Translations under genes and position numbers: made by a program | Part shown: positions 1-8,245 of the stretch, in pieces | How the letters are laid out: each line of letters opens with the position of its first letter | Position numbering within the stretch: the first letter of the stretch is position 1 | The notes under the pieces: model-generated | Seen by the model: only the letters and a program-made list of their open reading frames with translations | Databases searched by the model: none | Told to the model about the DNA's origin: nothing | DNA from: Thalassobium sp. | GTDB lineage: Bacteria; Pseudomonadota; Gammaproteobacteria; Pseudomonadales; Oceanobacteraceae | Direction: 5' to 3' | Length of the DNA stretch: 64,000 bases | Assembly (NCBI GenBank): GCA_002733205.1 | Contig: NVUW01000002.1 | Location: 558,001 to 622,000 of the forward strand

Positions 1-2
1 AG

Positions 3-110
3 CTGAGCAGCCGCTCCAGTGATGGCCTGACCGTATGTCGTCAGGAAGTGCAGGAGTTGGCCAAGCTGGCACAGCAACTGGCGAAACAGATGATGCAATT
101 TCGCTTGTAG
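3..110 (+). CDS. C-terminal tail of a methyl-accepting chemotaxis protein (5' end outside window)
   Basis: An open frame runs in from the left edge and stops with TAG at 108-110, giving about 35 residues. The helical tail ending in LAKQMMQFRL matches the usual end of methyl-accepting chemotaxis proteins, where the last helix finishes in a pattern like LxxLVxxFRL. Chemoreceptors are membrane proteins that pass ligand signals to CheA through a long cytoplasmic coiled coil, of which this would be the last turn. Only the tail is visible, so the ligand-binding domain and the identity of the receptor cannot be judged. Another coiled-coil signalling protein is possible. Confidence 0.6.
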   Translation: MSSRSSDGLTVCRQEVQELAKLAQQLAKQMMQFRL

Positions 111-358
111 TCGGGGTTAGTCCGGGGTTCGTCCGGATTGTTATCATTCGCGGCAGATCCCGTCTTATGGCTGACGTTTCAGTTGCCGCTGTCCGGGTAG
201 AATAGTGGTTAAAGTGCCTTTGAATAACCCCGCACGAGTCTTCCGGGCTAAATCCAGAACGGGCTATGGGTTATTCAGAGGTTTCTTAGCATCTTTGCCC
301 CTTAAGTCTGTCATATGAACAGGGTACAAAGAGCCCTTTCATTATGATGGAGCGGGGC

Positions 359-1432
359 ATGAAGCCTGCCTTAAAAATTTTTGCCGGTCACGAAGCCCTG
401 GCGCATATCCGCGCTAATGGTCTGCACTCGTCCGATATCGACATGATGCTGGGCGCTTCCGGCGGCCCGAAGTGGCTGTCGCTGGCGGCGATGGATCGTT
501 ATCTGCTGAGTGAATGGGTGCGTGGGCGTGAACAGCCGCTGCATGTGCTGGGCACTTCCGCCGGAGCCTGGCGCATGGCTTGTTATGCACAGAACGATCC
601 GCTGGCGGCCCATGCCCGTTTGCAGGAAGCCTACATCAGTCAGCAATATGCCTCAGCCAAACCCACCGCCCACGAAGTGGCGACCGTCTGCCGCCATATT
701 CTGGATGTGATCCTTGGCGAAAGCGGCACGCAGGAAATTATTAACAACCCGGTGGTGCGTTATCACACGCTGGTGGCGCGCTGTCGTGGTCTGGCAGGAG
801 CGGATCATAAGGTGCCGCAAACGTTGGGGCTGGCGGGAGCAATGACGGCCAATCTGTTCGCCCGCAGCGCTATGCGCCCGTGGATTGAACGGGTGGTGTT
901 TCATCATCCGCAGCGCGCACCGATTGATCATTACCCGCATCTGCCGGCGCGCCATGTGACCTTAACCGAAGATAATCTGCAGCCGGCCATTCTGGCCAGT
1001 GGTGCTATACCGCTGGTGATTGCCGGGGTGCGTAATATTCCTGGTGCGCCGCGCGGCACCTATCGTGATGGCGGTATCACCGACTACCAGTTTGATTTAC
1101 CGGTACTGCCAGAGAAGGGCTTTGTGCTTTACCCGCACTATTTTGCCAAGGCCCCGAAAGGCGGCTGGTTTGATAAAAAACTGCGCTGGCGCACGGCCTC
1201 ACGCGAGAACTATCGCCGCACCATTATCATTGCGCCGTCGTGGGCGTTTGCGGCAACGCTGCCCGGTGGACGCATTCCTGATCTGGATGATTTTTACGAT
1301 TATCCGGAGTACAGCGAGCGCCGGCGGCGTTGGGATATCGCGCTGGCCGCCTGTGAACGGTTGGGTGATGAGCTGGCCAATATTGATCAGCAGCAGCGCT
1401 GGGCGGAAGTGGCTGAGCCACTGCCGTGGTGA
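359..1432 (+). CDS. Patatin-like phospholipase family protein
   Basis: A 357-residue predicted lipid acyl hydrolase. The oxyanion-hole loop GASGGPKW lies near residue 32, the nucleophile elbow GTSAG near residues 65-69 supplies the catalytic Ser, and the RDGG motif near residue 245 supplies the Asp of the Ser-Asp dyad. These are the three hallmarks of the patatin family, which hydrolyses acyl esters of phospholipids or neutral lipids. There is no signal peptide, so it is probably cytoplasmic or membrane-associated. An in-frame ATG lies 15 bases upstream at 344, but the purine-rich GGAGCGGGG just before 359 favours the later start. It stands alone, convergent with the next gene. The substrate is unknown. 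Confidence 0.85.
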   Translation: MKPALKIFAGHEALAHIRANGLHSSDIDMMLGASGGPKWLSLAAMDRYLLSEWVRGREQPLHVLGTSAGAWRMACYAQNDPLAAHARLQEAYISQQYASAKPTAHEVATVCRHILDVILGESGTQEIINNPVVRYHTLVARCRGLAGADHKVPQTLGLAGAMTANLFARSAMRPWIERVVFHHPQRAPIDHYPHLPARHVTLTEDNLQPAILASGAIPLVIAGVRNIPGAPRGTYRDGGITDYQFDLPVLPEKGFVLYPHYFAKAPKGGWFDKKLRWRTASRENYRRTIIIAPSWAFAATLPGGRIPDLDDFYDYPEYSERRRRWDIALAACERLGDELANIDQQQRWAEVAEPLPW

Positions 1433-1443
1433 GGTAGCTGGTG

Positions 1444-1475
1444 CCATGCCAGTCTGAACTGGCAGACTGGCATGG
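1444..1475. terminator. Convergent intergenic hairpin
   Basis: A perfect 13-bp inverted repeat (CCATGCCAGTCTG and its complement) around a 6-base loop sits between the stops of two convergent genes. There is no T-run on either side, so it is only a probable bidirectional terminator or mRNA-stabilising hairpin. Confidence 0.5.
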
Positions 1476-1485
1476 TAGGCATGTA

Positions 1486-3078
1486 TCAGAGTTTAAAGTC
1501 GTGGCTGACCTTCAGCTGCAGGTTGCTGTCGCTGAGCTCTGCCGGCAGTGGCGGGAAGGGAGCATTCTGCTTCACGGCGTTGATTAACGCCTGAGTCAGT
1601 TCGCGGTGACGGTTGTTGCTGAGCTCTTTAATCTCGCCCAGTTTACCGTCACGCAGGATTTCGACCTGCAACTCCACCAGACCTTTCTTCTTCAGAATCT
1701 GCGCCGCTTTCGGATACTCCACCGTATTCAGAATGCGTTCACGCTGTACGTCTTCATAGCTCTGGCGCAGCTGCCCTTGCTGGGCTTTCGGTGCTTTCTT
1801 CACCTGCAACGATTTGGGTGGCTGTGGCATCGCCATCGTTGGCTGCTCTGCGCCCTGCAATGAGAAGCGGTAACGCACACTGAGCGGCCACTGCTGGCCT
1901 TCGAGGTCTGCGTTAATACCGATCTTCGTCGCAGCGCTTTGTACTGCGCGTTGTACTTCGGTAATTAACAGCTTGGCGACGCTGTCATCACGCGCGCGCA
2001 GGTTAAAGGTTTCACCGTTGCGGTTCAGCTCCAGATCCATTTCTACCAGACCTTCCTGCGCAAATTGCTTAGCCCAGGCCGGGTAGCTGACTTCGGCTTC
2101 CAGTTGGCGCTGTAACTGCCATTGCAGTTGCTGCAGGTAGTAATCCTGCTCGGCGGCCAGGGTATCGGCACTTTTGGCGGTGTTTTTGCTGTTGCTGGCT
2201 TTGCTGCTGGCGGGCTTCTGCGCTTTGGCTAAACGCTCTGCCTGGGCTTTGATTGCGGTGGCCTGAGCCAGACGCAGCTGCTCGGCGCGCTGTTGCGCCA
2301 GTTTTTCGGCGGCTTCACGGGCGGCGCGTTCTTCGGCCAGGCGGCGGGCTTCAGCCTGACGCTGCTTTTTGGCTTCCAGTTCGGCTTTTTCGGCCTCCAG
2401 CTCGGCGGCACGGGCCTGTTGCTGCTGGCGTTCCTGTTCGGCTTGCTGAGCCGCGCGTTCGGCATTCAGCCAGCGCGAATACAATTGGCTGCGTGCGGCC
2501 GGGATTTCATGGGTCAGCAGCAGACGACGGTTTTGTTCGGCAGCGGCGGAGGTGTCCTGCTGCAGGATATGCTGGCGGAATTCGCGCGATGGCGGCAGTT
2601 TGCCGATCCAGGTATTGAGCAGGTAGTTGAACAGTTCAACGCCGCTGCTTTCGATCACCAGTTCGCGGTTCAGCAGTACACGGGTGTTGCCGCCGGGCTG
2701 GTAATCGACGGTGATTTCGTCATCGCGGTGCAGGTCGTCACGCGGAAACTGGGTAAATTCCATCACCGCCTGCTGTACCTGAGTATCAGCACTGAGGTTG
2801 TCGTTATTGATGGAAATATTGTTCTGCCATTGCTGCGCCCATTTGCGTGGCGACCAGCGCTCGGTGCTGACGATCAGCTGCATGCGCTTGGCGGTGTTGG
2901 CAGAAAGAATGGTGTCCGGATTTTGTTCGGGATCGGCCAGGTAAAGCCCGGCGACATAATATTCACGGGTCAGGTAGTAATAGGAAGCGCTGCCGTTAAG
3001 TACCAGTTCTGCTGCCTGCAGTTGAGTGGATGGCAGCATACCGGTCAGCAAGGTGATCATCAGAAACGCTCGGATCAT
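1486..3078 (-). CDS. Periplasmic protein with chalcone-isomerase-like domain, coiled coil and two TonB-C-like domains
   Basis: A 530-residue exported protein of unknown function. A signal peptide (MIRAFLMITLLTGMLP, cleavage near LQA-A) is followed by a domain at about 25-165 resembling the bacterial chalcone-isomerase-like family. Then comes an Ala/Glu/Gln/Arg-rich coiled coil at about 195-300, and two segments at about 330-405 and 450-530 that each look like the TonB C-terminal fold (YPxxAxxxxxxGLVEM/LQxEI pattern). The ATG at 3078 is preferred over an upstream frame extension because AAGGATGCG precedes it and the signal peptide begins there. In TonB, a single such domain contacts outer-membrane receptors; here there are two and no TonB-type N-terminal anchor, so a TonB role is not claimed. 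A terminator separates it from the genes upstream. Confidence 0.65.
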   Translation of the reverse strand: MIRAFLMITLLTGMLPSTQLQAAELVLNGSASYYYLTREYYVAGLYLADPEQNPDTILSANTAKRMQLIVSTERWSPRKWAQQWQNNISINNDNLSADTQVQQAVMEFTQFPRDDLHRDDEITVDYQPGGNTRVLLNRELVIESSGVELFNYLLNTWIGKLPPSREFRQHILQQDTSAAAEQNRRLLLTHEIPAARSQLYSRWLNAERAAQQAEQERQQQQARAAELEAEKAELEAKKQRQAEARRLAEERAAREAAEKLAQQRAEQLRLAQATAIKAQAERLAKAQKPASSKASNSKNTAKSADTLAAEQDYYLQQLQWQLQRQLEAEVSYPAWAKQFAQEGLVEMDLELNRNGETFNLRARDDSVAKLLITEVQRAVQSAATKIGINADLEGQQWPLSVRYRFSLQGAEQPTMAMPQPPKSLQVKKAPKAQQGQLRQSYEDVQRERILNTVEYPKAAQILKKKGLVELQVEILRDGKLGEIKELSNNRHRELTQALINAVKQNAPFPPLPAELSDSNLQLKVSHDFKL

Positions 3079-3133
3079 GTATTCGCATCCTTGTTGAAAT
3101 TGGGCGGGCAAGAATAAGACGAGTTGCTCTTAC

Positions 3134-3163
3134 AAAAAAGCCCCGGACGCTTACGTCCGGGGC
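3134..3163 (-). terminator. Rho-independent terminator of the porin operon
   Basis: Read on the minus strand, a perfect 10-bp GC-rich stem (GCCCCGGACG) with a 4-base loop is followed by six T residues. It lies 15 bases past the stop of the small binding-protein gene, a classical intrinsic terminator. Confidence 0.9.
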
Positions 3164-3177
3164 CAGAGTCAGTCTTT

Positions 3178-3609
3178 TCAGTCTTTAATGGTGTAGAGCA
3201 CCGCGACACTGGCATCAACCGCATAAGCGTTGATGTAACCAATGGCGTTCAGGTCGGCGGCGACGGCGGCCTTCATGGCCTCGGCATTGCTGACTTCACG
3301 CGGCGGTTGCTTCTTACCGGAGAAGATTAAACGTGACCAGTAGGCATGCAGCTGCGACGGGTTTTTGTTCAGAATTTTACGTCCGAATTTGTCGCGAACG
3401 CTGTCGCCTTTGGCCAGATCGTAGGGGACAGCCGAGGTTCCATCGGGGAACTGGTTGGCTTTACCCAGATAAATGCGTTCGATCAGGTCAACATCAATGC
3501 CGGTGTAGGTGTTGTTATTCTTCAGATTGACGATCACCGCGATGTCAGCCCAGCTGGCAGCGCTCAGGCTCAGCAGTGCGGTCATTCCCAGGGCTTGGAT
3601 AAGTTTCAT
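3178..3609 (-). CDS. Small periplasmic PstS-like (phosphate-binding-like) protein
   Basis: A 143-residue exported protein. The signal peptide (about residues 1-21, ending SAASWA) is followed by one compact domain resembling half of a PstS-type periplasmic binding protein: a core with IYLGK near residue 47, a VRDKFGRKIL segment, and a conserved AYW-RLIFSG stretch. Full PstS proteins are about twice this length; short homologues occur next to outer-membrane porins and lack the ABC transporter genes, as here. It starts 14 bases after the porin stop with a GAGGAG ribosome site, so the two are probably cotranscribed, with the terminator at 3134-3163 ending the unit. Binding of phosphate or another anion is a family-level inference. 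Confidence 0.7.
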   Translation of the reverse strand: MKLIQALGMTALLSLSAASWADIAVIVNLKNNNTYTGIDVDLIERIYLGKANQFPDGTSAVPYDLAKGDSVRDKFGRKILNKNPSQLHAYWSRLIFSGKKQPPREVSNAEAMKAAVAADLNAIGYINAYAVDASVAVLYTIKD

Positions 3610-3623
3610 GCGTGTATAGCTCC

Positions 3624-4856
3624 TCAGAATACCAGCTGTAATGCGGCGCGGTAGAGAGTTCCCGAGGCGCCTGGCAGGCCCTGGTTGGTTTCCTCCATAT
3701 GATGGGTCGCTTCCAGTTTGAAGGCGGTCGCTTCATCCAGGTCGTAGCGCATGCCGAGGGTGACACTTTCGTCTTCACCACGCAGCATCATCAGTTCCTG
3801 CACTTTGCCAACTTCGCCGCCGTCGAGACGGTCACGCGAGGTGGAGTAAGTGGTATGAATCGTCAGCGCATCGAAACGCTTGGCCAGCGACGCCAGCCAG
3901 GCAAAGTTATCCACATACAGGCCGGAGTCGAAGTTGATGACGGCAGTCTCGGCGATAAAGCTCCAGTCACCGTTATCCCAGGTGGTTGCCAGGTTGTAGT
4001 AACGGGCTTTTTTGTCGTCGAAGCTGAAGGTGTCCTGGGTCTTTTGGCTCATGCCGGACGTCAGCAGGGTGGCGTAGGTCTGGGCGATATCGATACGGCG
4101 GGCGCCGCTGACGGTCAGATCGTACAGTGCCTCATCCGGGGTTTTAGCACCCGTCCGTACATCGTTCAGAGTCTGCGCGTCTGCGGCAGAATCCAGTGTC
4201 ATCTGTGTTTGCTGCATACCAACACGCAGACCGAAATCACCCATATACAGGTTCAGGGTAGCGCCGGCGAAGTTGTTCAGCTCGGACTCATAGGCTTCGT
4301 TAAACAACACGATTTCTTTGTCACGACGACCGTAGTTCAGCTGAATCTGGCCATCGAAGCTGTCGAAGCTGAAGCGTTTGATGATGTCGGCACCGTTGTA
4401 ATCGGAGAACGGAATACCGTAAGCATCACCGGTAGGGCGAATCCAGTTGTAGGCGTAGCCCACATCGAGGAACTCTGAATAATAAAAGAATGGAATACGC
4501 AGACGACCGAAACGGATATCGGTGCTGTCGTTCAGCGCGTGGCTGATAAAGGCCAGCGAGGTGCGCACGGCAAAGTCTTCTTCACCCTTGGCGGTCAGCT
4601 GGATGGTGGCACTGGTGCGCTCGCTGATCTCTTTACTGATCTGCAGGCCCATCATGGTGTCGCGGTTAAAGAATTGCGGGCTGCCTGATTCATACGACTC
4701 AATGCTGATATCGTTTTCATCAAGGTAGTAAGCACCGGCATTCAGAAAGCCGTAAACGTTAAGGCCGTTATCGGCCTGAGCCGGGCCAGCAGCGCCGAGC
4801 AGTAATGCACAAGGCAGCAACAGGCTCTTGGGGGTGGATAAAGTTCGGGTTCGCAT
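3624..4856 (-). CDS. Outer-membrane beta-barrel porin-like protein
   Basis: A 410-residue predicted porin. It has a signal peptide (MRTRTLSTPKSLLLPC..., cleavage after AQA), a mature start in NGLNVYGFLNAGAYY typical of porin first strands, alternating aromatic/polar beta strands, and a C-terminal strand ending in Phe (LYRAALQLVF), the usual signal for outer-membrane assembly. The ATG at 4856 follows a strong GGAGGA ribosome site; an upstream in-frame ATG at 4871 overlaps that site and is unlikely. It is first in a two-gene unit with the PstS-like protein. The pairing suggests uptake of a small anion, but the sequence does not show the pore specificity. Confidence 0.75.
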   Translation of the reverse strand: MRTRTLSTPKSLLLPCALLLGAAGPAQADNGLNVYGFLNAGAYYLDENDISIESYESGSPQFFNRDTMMGLQISKEISERTSATIQLTAKGEEDFAVRTSLAFISHALNDSTDIRFGRLRIPFFYYSEFLDVGYAYNWIRPTGDAYGIPFSDYNGADIIKRFSFDSFDGQIQLNYGRRDKEIVLFNEAYESELNNFAGATLNLYMGDFGLRVGMQQTQMTLDSAADAQTLNDVRTGAKTPDEALYDLTVSGARRIDIAQTYATLLTSGMSQKTQDTFSFDDKKARYYNLATTWDNGDWSFIAETAVINFDSGLYVDNFAWLASLAKRFDALTIHTTYSTSRDRLDGGEVGKVQELMMLRGEDESVTLGMRYDLDEATAFKLEATHHMEETNQGLPGASGTLYRAALQLVF

Positions 4857-4981
4857 AGAGTCCTCCGTCAATGAGCGGCGGATTCTAGCGTAAATGGTAC
4901 GTTAGTTGGTGTTTTGCTAAGACAATTTACCGAGATATGAGTCACAAAAATGAATCAATTCACGCCATCTTCCCGTTTGCT

Positions 4982-5012
4982 ACAGGGCGGGGCGCTTTTT
5001 GCCCGGCCCTGT
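4982..5012. terminator. Hairpin downstream of the symporter gene
   Basis: ACAGGGC pairs with GCCCTGT around a GC-rich inner stem (GGGC/GCCC). It lies 22 bases past the stop of the minus-strand symporter gene and before the porin promoter. No T-run follows, so the terminator call is tentative. Confidence 0.45.
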
Positions 5013-5033
5013 GTCCTTAAAGGACTGTGTTGA

Positions 5034-5909
5034 TCAGGCCACGGCGGTCTGGCGACGGTCGCGACGCAGCACGGCAACGGTAAACAGACTGGCACTGACG
5101 AACATAATCAGGCTGTAAACGCTGGGGGCAATAGACATCTCGGCGCTTTGCAGAATGCTGGTGGTGATCAGCAGTGCCAGCGTACCGTTCTGCAGTCCGA
5201 CTTCCAGACTGATGGCCCGTGCCTGTGCTTCGCTGTGCAGGAACCAGCGTCCGGCCAGATAGCCCAGACTCATGGTGCTGAGGTTCAGCAACAGCGCTGC
5301 CGGTCCGGCTTGGAGGGTGAAGCCAATCAGCTTATCGCCCAGATTGATGCAGATGGAGACGATCACCGCGACCAGCACCAGTACCGAGAAGCGGGTAATT
5401 AATGGCTCCATGCGGCGGGCAAAGTGCTGCCATTTTGCGCGGATGGCCATGCCGATAACAACAGGAATCACGGTAATAATCATCAGCTTGATCCAGGTGC
5501 TGACGATGGGCAGTTCAAAGTGTGAGCCGGCATCGCTGTAATGATTAATGGCCCAGACGCCGAGCAAAGGAATGGTGAACGGCGTAATAAAACCAATCAC
5601 CGCCGTCAGTGATACGGACAGGCCGACATCGGCACGGGCAAGGTAACTGTACAGATTCGAGGTAGTACCGCCGGGGCACAAAGCCAGAATAAACAAACCA
5701 ATCGCCAGTTCACCATGCAGACCGGTCACGGCAATAATGGCCATGGCGATTAACGGCAGCAGCAACATCTGGCAGAAGGCACCGATCAGGAAACCTCTTG
5801 GCTGGCGGAATACACGGCGGAAATCTTCCGGGGTCAGACCCAGGCCAACGCCTACCATAATTAAAATCAGGGCGATCGGCAGACCGATCTGAATAAGCGA
5901 CTGCAACAT
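5034..5909 (-). CDS. Bile acid:sodium symporter (BASS/SBF) family transporter
   Basis: A 291-residue inner-membrane protein with about nine or ten hydrophobic segments spread over its whole length. It carries the family signature around residues 77-90 (LALCPGGTTSNLYSYLARAD), a loop that contributes to sodium and substrate binding in BASS transporters, and an LEVGLQNGTLAL segment near residue 236 corresponding to the crossing helices of the second repeat. Bacterial members carry organic anions such as pantoate, keto acids or sulfonates rather than bile acids, so the substrate is open. It is monocistronic, with about 190 bases of upstream DNA separating it from the next gene on the same strand. 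Confidence 0.85.
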   Translation of the reverse strand: MLQSLIQIGLPIALILIMVGVGLGLTPEDFRRVFRQPRGFLIGAFCQMLLLPLIAMAIIAVTGLHGELAIGLFILALCPGGTTSNLYSYLARADVGLSVSLTAVIGFITPFTIPLLGVWAINHYSDAGSHFELPIVSTWIKLMIITVIPVVIGMAIRAKWQHFARRMEPLITRFSVLVLVAVIVSICINLGDKLIGFTLQAGPAALLLNLSTMSLGYLAGRWFLHSEAQARAISLEVGLQNGTLALLITTSILQSAEMSIAPSVYSLIMFVSASLFTVAVLRRDRRQTAVA

Positions 5910-6097
5910 ACGGAGTACTCTTGTTGTTATTCTGGTGATCGGACGTGGGCAGTCAGAGGTCTGCTCCGTACTGATCTTGTAATCAGCACGCTACCCTATG
6001 GCTGCAGTGGCGGCAACGGCTGTTCGTGTCACTAAGCAGGGAAGTTTGTAAGTCTTTGTGAGGCGTGCCCTGATGCCTCCGTCTTACGAACGGGGTA

Positions 6098-6865
6098 TCA
6101 GCGGTGACGATAAAAGCCTTTCACTACGCTCCACAGATTAAAACCGGCCAATGGTGCGCGTTGTACGCAGCGATCACGGGCGTTTTTTTTATCGGCAATT
6201 TCCGCGTATTTACTGGCCCAGAGTATCCAGTTGCCATCGGTGGTGGTGCTTTGCAGCAGTTGCGGGAAACGCTGTTTTAACTGCTCCAGACAGTCGGTCT
6301 GTTCGCGGTGTTCTTTCCATAAATTCAGCACTAACCAACCGTGGGCCGATAAATGGCGTTCGCATAAATCGAGAAAATCGCTCTGCAATACCAAAGGATC
6401 AAGACCATCGGCCAGATACAGATCGCAGATTAATAAATCGCATTGACCGGTTTCTGTCTGCCGTAAAAAATCGGCGGCATCGCTGACATGGGTGCTCAGA
6501 CGCTTATCGCGGGGCAGGGAAAAATATTGCTGCGCTACCTGAAATACCGCCTGGCGGATATCGACGGTCTGAATCGTCGCCGCCGGTAACCAGTGAAACA
6601 AAGTACTGGCCAGGGTACCGCCGCCGGTACCCAGCAGCGTGATATTGGCGGGCGGTGTCAGCGCATCGAATTGCACCAGCACCGCCACCATCGCGCGGGC
6701 GTATTCGTGTTGCAGTTGCAGTGGTGCGCTTTTCAGCTGACAGCTTTGTTCATCGGCGGTGCCAAAACTTAAATAGCGTTTATTGCCATCGTCAAACACC
6801 AGAATGGGGCCGAATTCATCATAACGACGATGAATTTCGCGCCCCAGATGAGAAAGTGAAATCAC
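6098..6865 (-). CDS. Spermidine synthase-like SAM-fold protein
   Basis: A 255-residue protein with the aminopropyltransferase/class I methyltransferase fold. The SAM-binding loop is LLGTGGGTLA near residue 77, an acidic beta-2 end follows in TVDIRQ, and CDLLICDLYLADG near residue 142 aligns with the catalytic Asp region of spermidine synthases. It lacks the N-terminal beta domain and the exact GGGDGG motif seen in the true SpeE at 34634-35488, so it is more likely a divergent homologue with another substrate. It begins 13 bases after argA stops on the same strand and probably belongs to an argE-argA transcript. Its function is unknown; a link to arginine-derived polyamines is only suggested by position. 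Confidence 0.7.
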   Translation of the reverse strand: MISLSHLGREIHRRYDEFGPILVFDDGNKRYLSFGTADEQSCQLKSAPLQLQHEYARAMVAVLVQFDALTPPANITLLGTGGGTLASTLFHWLPAATIQTVDIRQAVFQVAQQYFSLPRDKRLSTHVSDAADFLRQTETGQCDLLICDLYLADGLDPLVLQSDFLDLCERHLSAHGWLVLNLWKEHREQTDCLEQLKQRFPQLLQSTTTDGNWILWASKYAEIADKKNARDRCVQRAPLAGFNLWSVVKGFYRHR

Positions 6866-6878
6866 AGAAACTCAGTAC

Positions 6879-8183
6879 TCACAACGATTTGAAAAACACC
6901 TTGGAATTACGCTGGAAGTTGTACAGTTTTTGCCGCTCCTGCGGTAATTCGGCAACCGCACCGGCGACAAAACCGTTTTCAATAAACCAGTGTGCGGTAC
7001 GGGTGGTTAACACAAACAATTGTTTGTAATTACGCCGTTGTGCTTCCTGCTCGATTTGTTCCAGCAGACGCTGACCGCGATTGGTACCGCGATAATCGGC
7101 ATGCACCGCAACGCAGGCGAGTTCGGCTTTGTCGTCAGAATACGGATACAGTGCGGCGCAGGCGGTAATCATGCCGTCGCGCTCAATGACATAAAAACGC
7201 TGGATTTCGTTTTCCAGTAATTCCCGCGAGCGACGCACCAGAATACCCTGCTCTTCCAGCGGCCGCAGTAATTCGAGAATACCGACGACATCGTCGCTTC
7301 TGGCATTGCGCAGCTGGTCGTAAGCGTATTGCGTGACCATGGTGCCGCGGCCTTCGCGCGAAAACAGTTCCTGCAGTAGTGCGCCGTCGTCGGCATAACT
7401 CAGCAGGTGCACCCGTGGTACTCCCTGACGAACGCTTCTTATCGCGGCTTCGGCATGGCAGCGTACTTCCCCTTTCCAGCCATGCAGGTGGGGTTCGAGA
7501 TCCATGCAGGTTAATTCTTTAATCAGTTCGCCGTCGTCATCCAGCAGGCCGGATTGCTCACCCATAATAATTAATTTATCGGCGCGCAATGCCACCGCGG
7601 TGTGTTGTGCAACATCTTCAACGGTGAGGTTAAACATATCGCCGGATGGTGAATAACCGGCCGATGACAGCAGCACCACGTTGCGCTGTGCCAGCAATTC
7701 GCTGATGGCCTGATGTTCAATACGCCGCACTTCACCGGTGTGCTGATAATCGACACCGTCAATGACACCGAGCGGTTTGGCGGTAACAAAATTACCACTC
7801 ACGACGCGGATGCGTGCGCCATGCATGGGTGAGTTGGGCAGGCCAACCGATAGGCGCGATTCAACATCGGCTTTCACCATGCCGACCGCCGCTTTTACCG
7901 CATTTAAGGCTTCGCTGTCGGTAATGCGTAAATCGTTGTGAAAACGGCTTTGGATATCCAGCTTGCTTAAAACCGCATCAATTTGTGGTCGTGCGCCGTG
8001 TACCAGCACCAGGCGCACGCCGAGACTGGTCAGCAGGGCAATGTCCTGCACCACATGATTGAAATTATCGTGCGCAATCGCATCGCCTTCGAACATGATG
8101 ACGAAGGTTTTACCGCGGTGCGCATTAATGTACGGCGATGATTGACGGAACCATTGCACGTAAGCGGTGGTATCTGGATTCAC
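6879..8183 (-). CDS. argA: Amino-acid N-acetyltransferase (N-acetylglutamate synthase)
   Basis: A 434-residue ArgA that acetylates glutamate with acetyl-CoA, the first committed step of arginine synthesis in the cytoplasm. An N-terminal amino-acid-kinase-like domain (about 1-280; VLVHGARPQID near residue 60) provides the arginine feedback site. A C-terminal GNAT acetyltransferase domain (about 290-434) has the acetyl-CoA loop in YRGTNRGQRLLE. Length and domain order match proteobacterial ArgA. The start is GTG at 8183, with a weakly spaced GGAG. It follows argE by 62 bases and is followed closely by the spermidine-synthase-like gene. Feedback by arginine is a family property; I saw no clear ArgR box. 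Confidence 0.93.
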   Translation of the reverse strand: MNPDTTAYVQWFRQSSPYINAHRGKTFVIMFEGDAIAHDNFNHVVQDIALLTSLGVRLVLVHGARPQIDAVLSKLDIQSRFHNDLRITDSEALNAVKAAVGMVKADVESRLSVGLPNSPMHGARIRVVSGNFVTAKPLGVIDGVDYQHTGEVRRIEHQAISELLAQRNVVLLSSAGYSPSGDMFNLTVEDVAQHTAVALRADKLIIMGEQSGLLDDDGELIKELTCMDLEPHLHGWKGEVRCHAEAAIRSVRQGVPRVHLLSYADDGALLQELFSREGRGTMVTQYAYDQLRNARSDDVVGILELLRPLEEQGILVRRSRELLENEIQRFYVIERDGMITACAALYPYSDDKAELACVAVHADYRGTNRGQRLLEQIEQEAQRRNYKQLFVLTTRTAHWFIENGFVAGAVAELPQERQKLYNFQRNSKVFFKSL

Positions 8184-8245
8184 TCGGTTTTTTCACTCCT
8201 GAAACAGGTTTTAAATGTTGGCGTTGATTTAAGCATGAGCAGCGC

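Noticed and set aside
2293..3117. 274-residue plus-strand frame inside the chalcone-isomerase/TonB-C gene
   Set aside because: Its Gly/Phe-rich composition mirrors the antisense of the Ala/Gln/Glu coiled coil; no ribosome site or family features.
3699..4478. 259-residue plus-strand frame inside the porin gene
   Set aside because: Antisense to a porin with a clear signal peptide and terminal Phe; no independent support.
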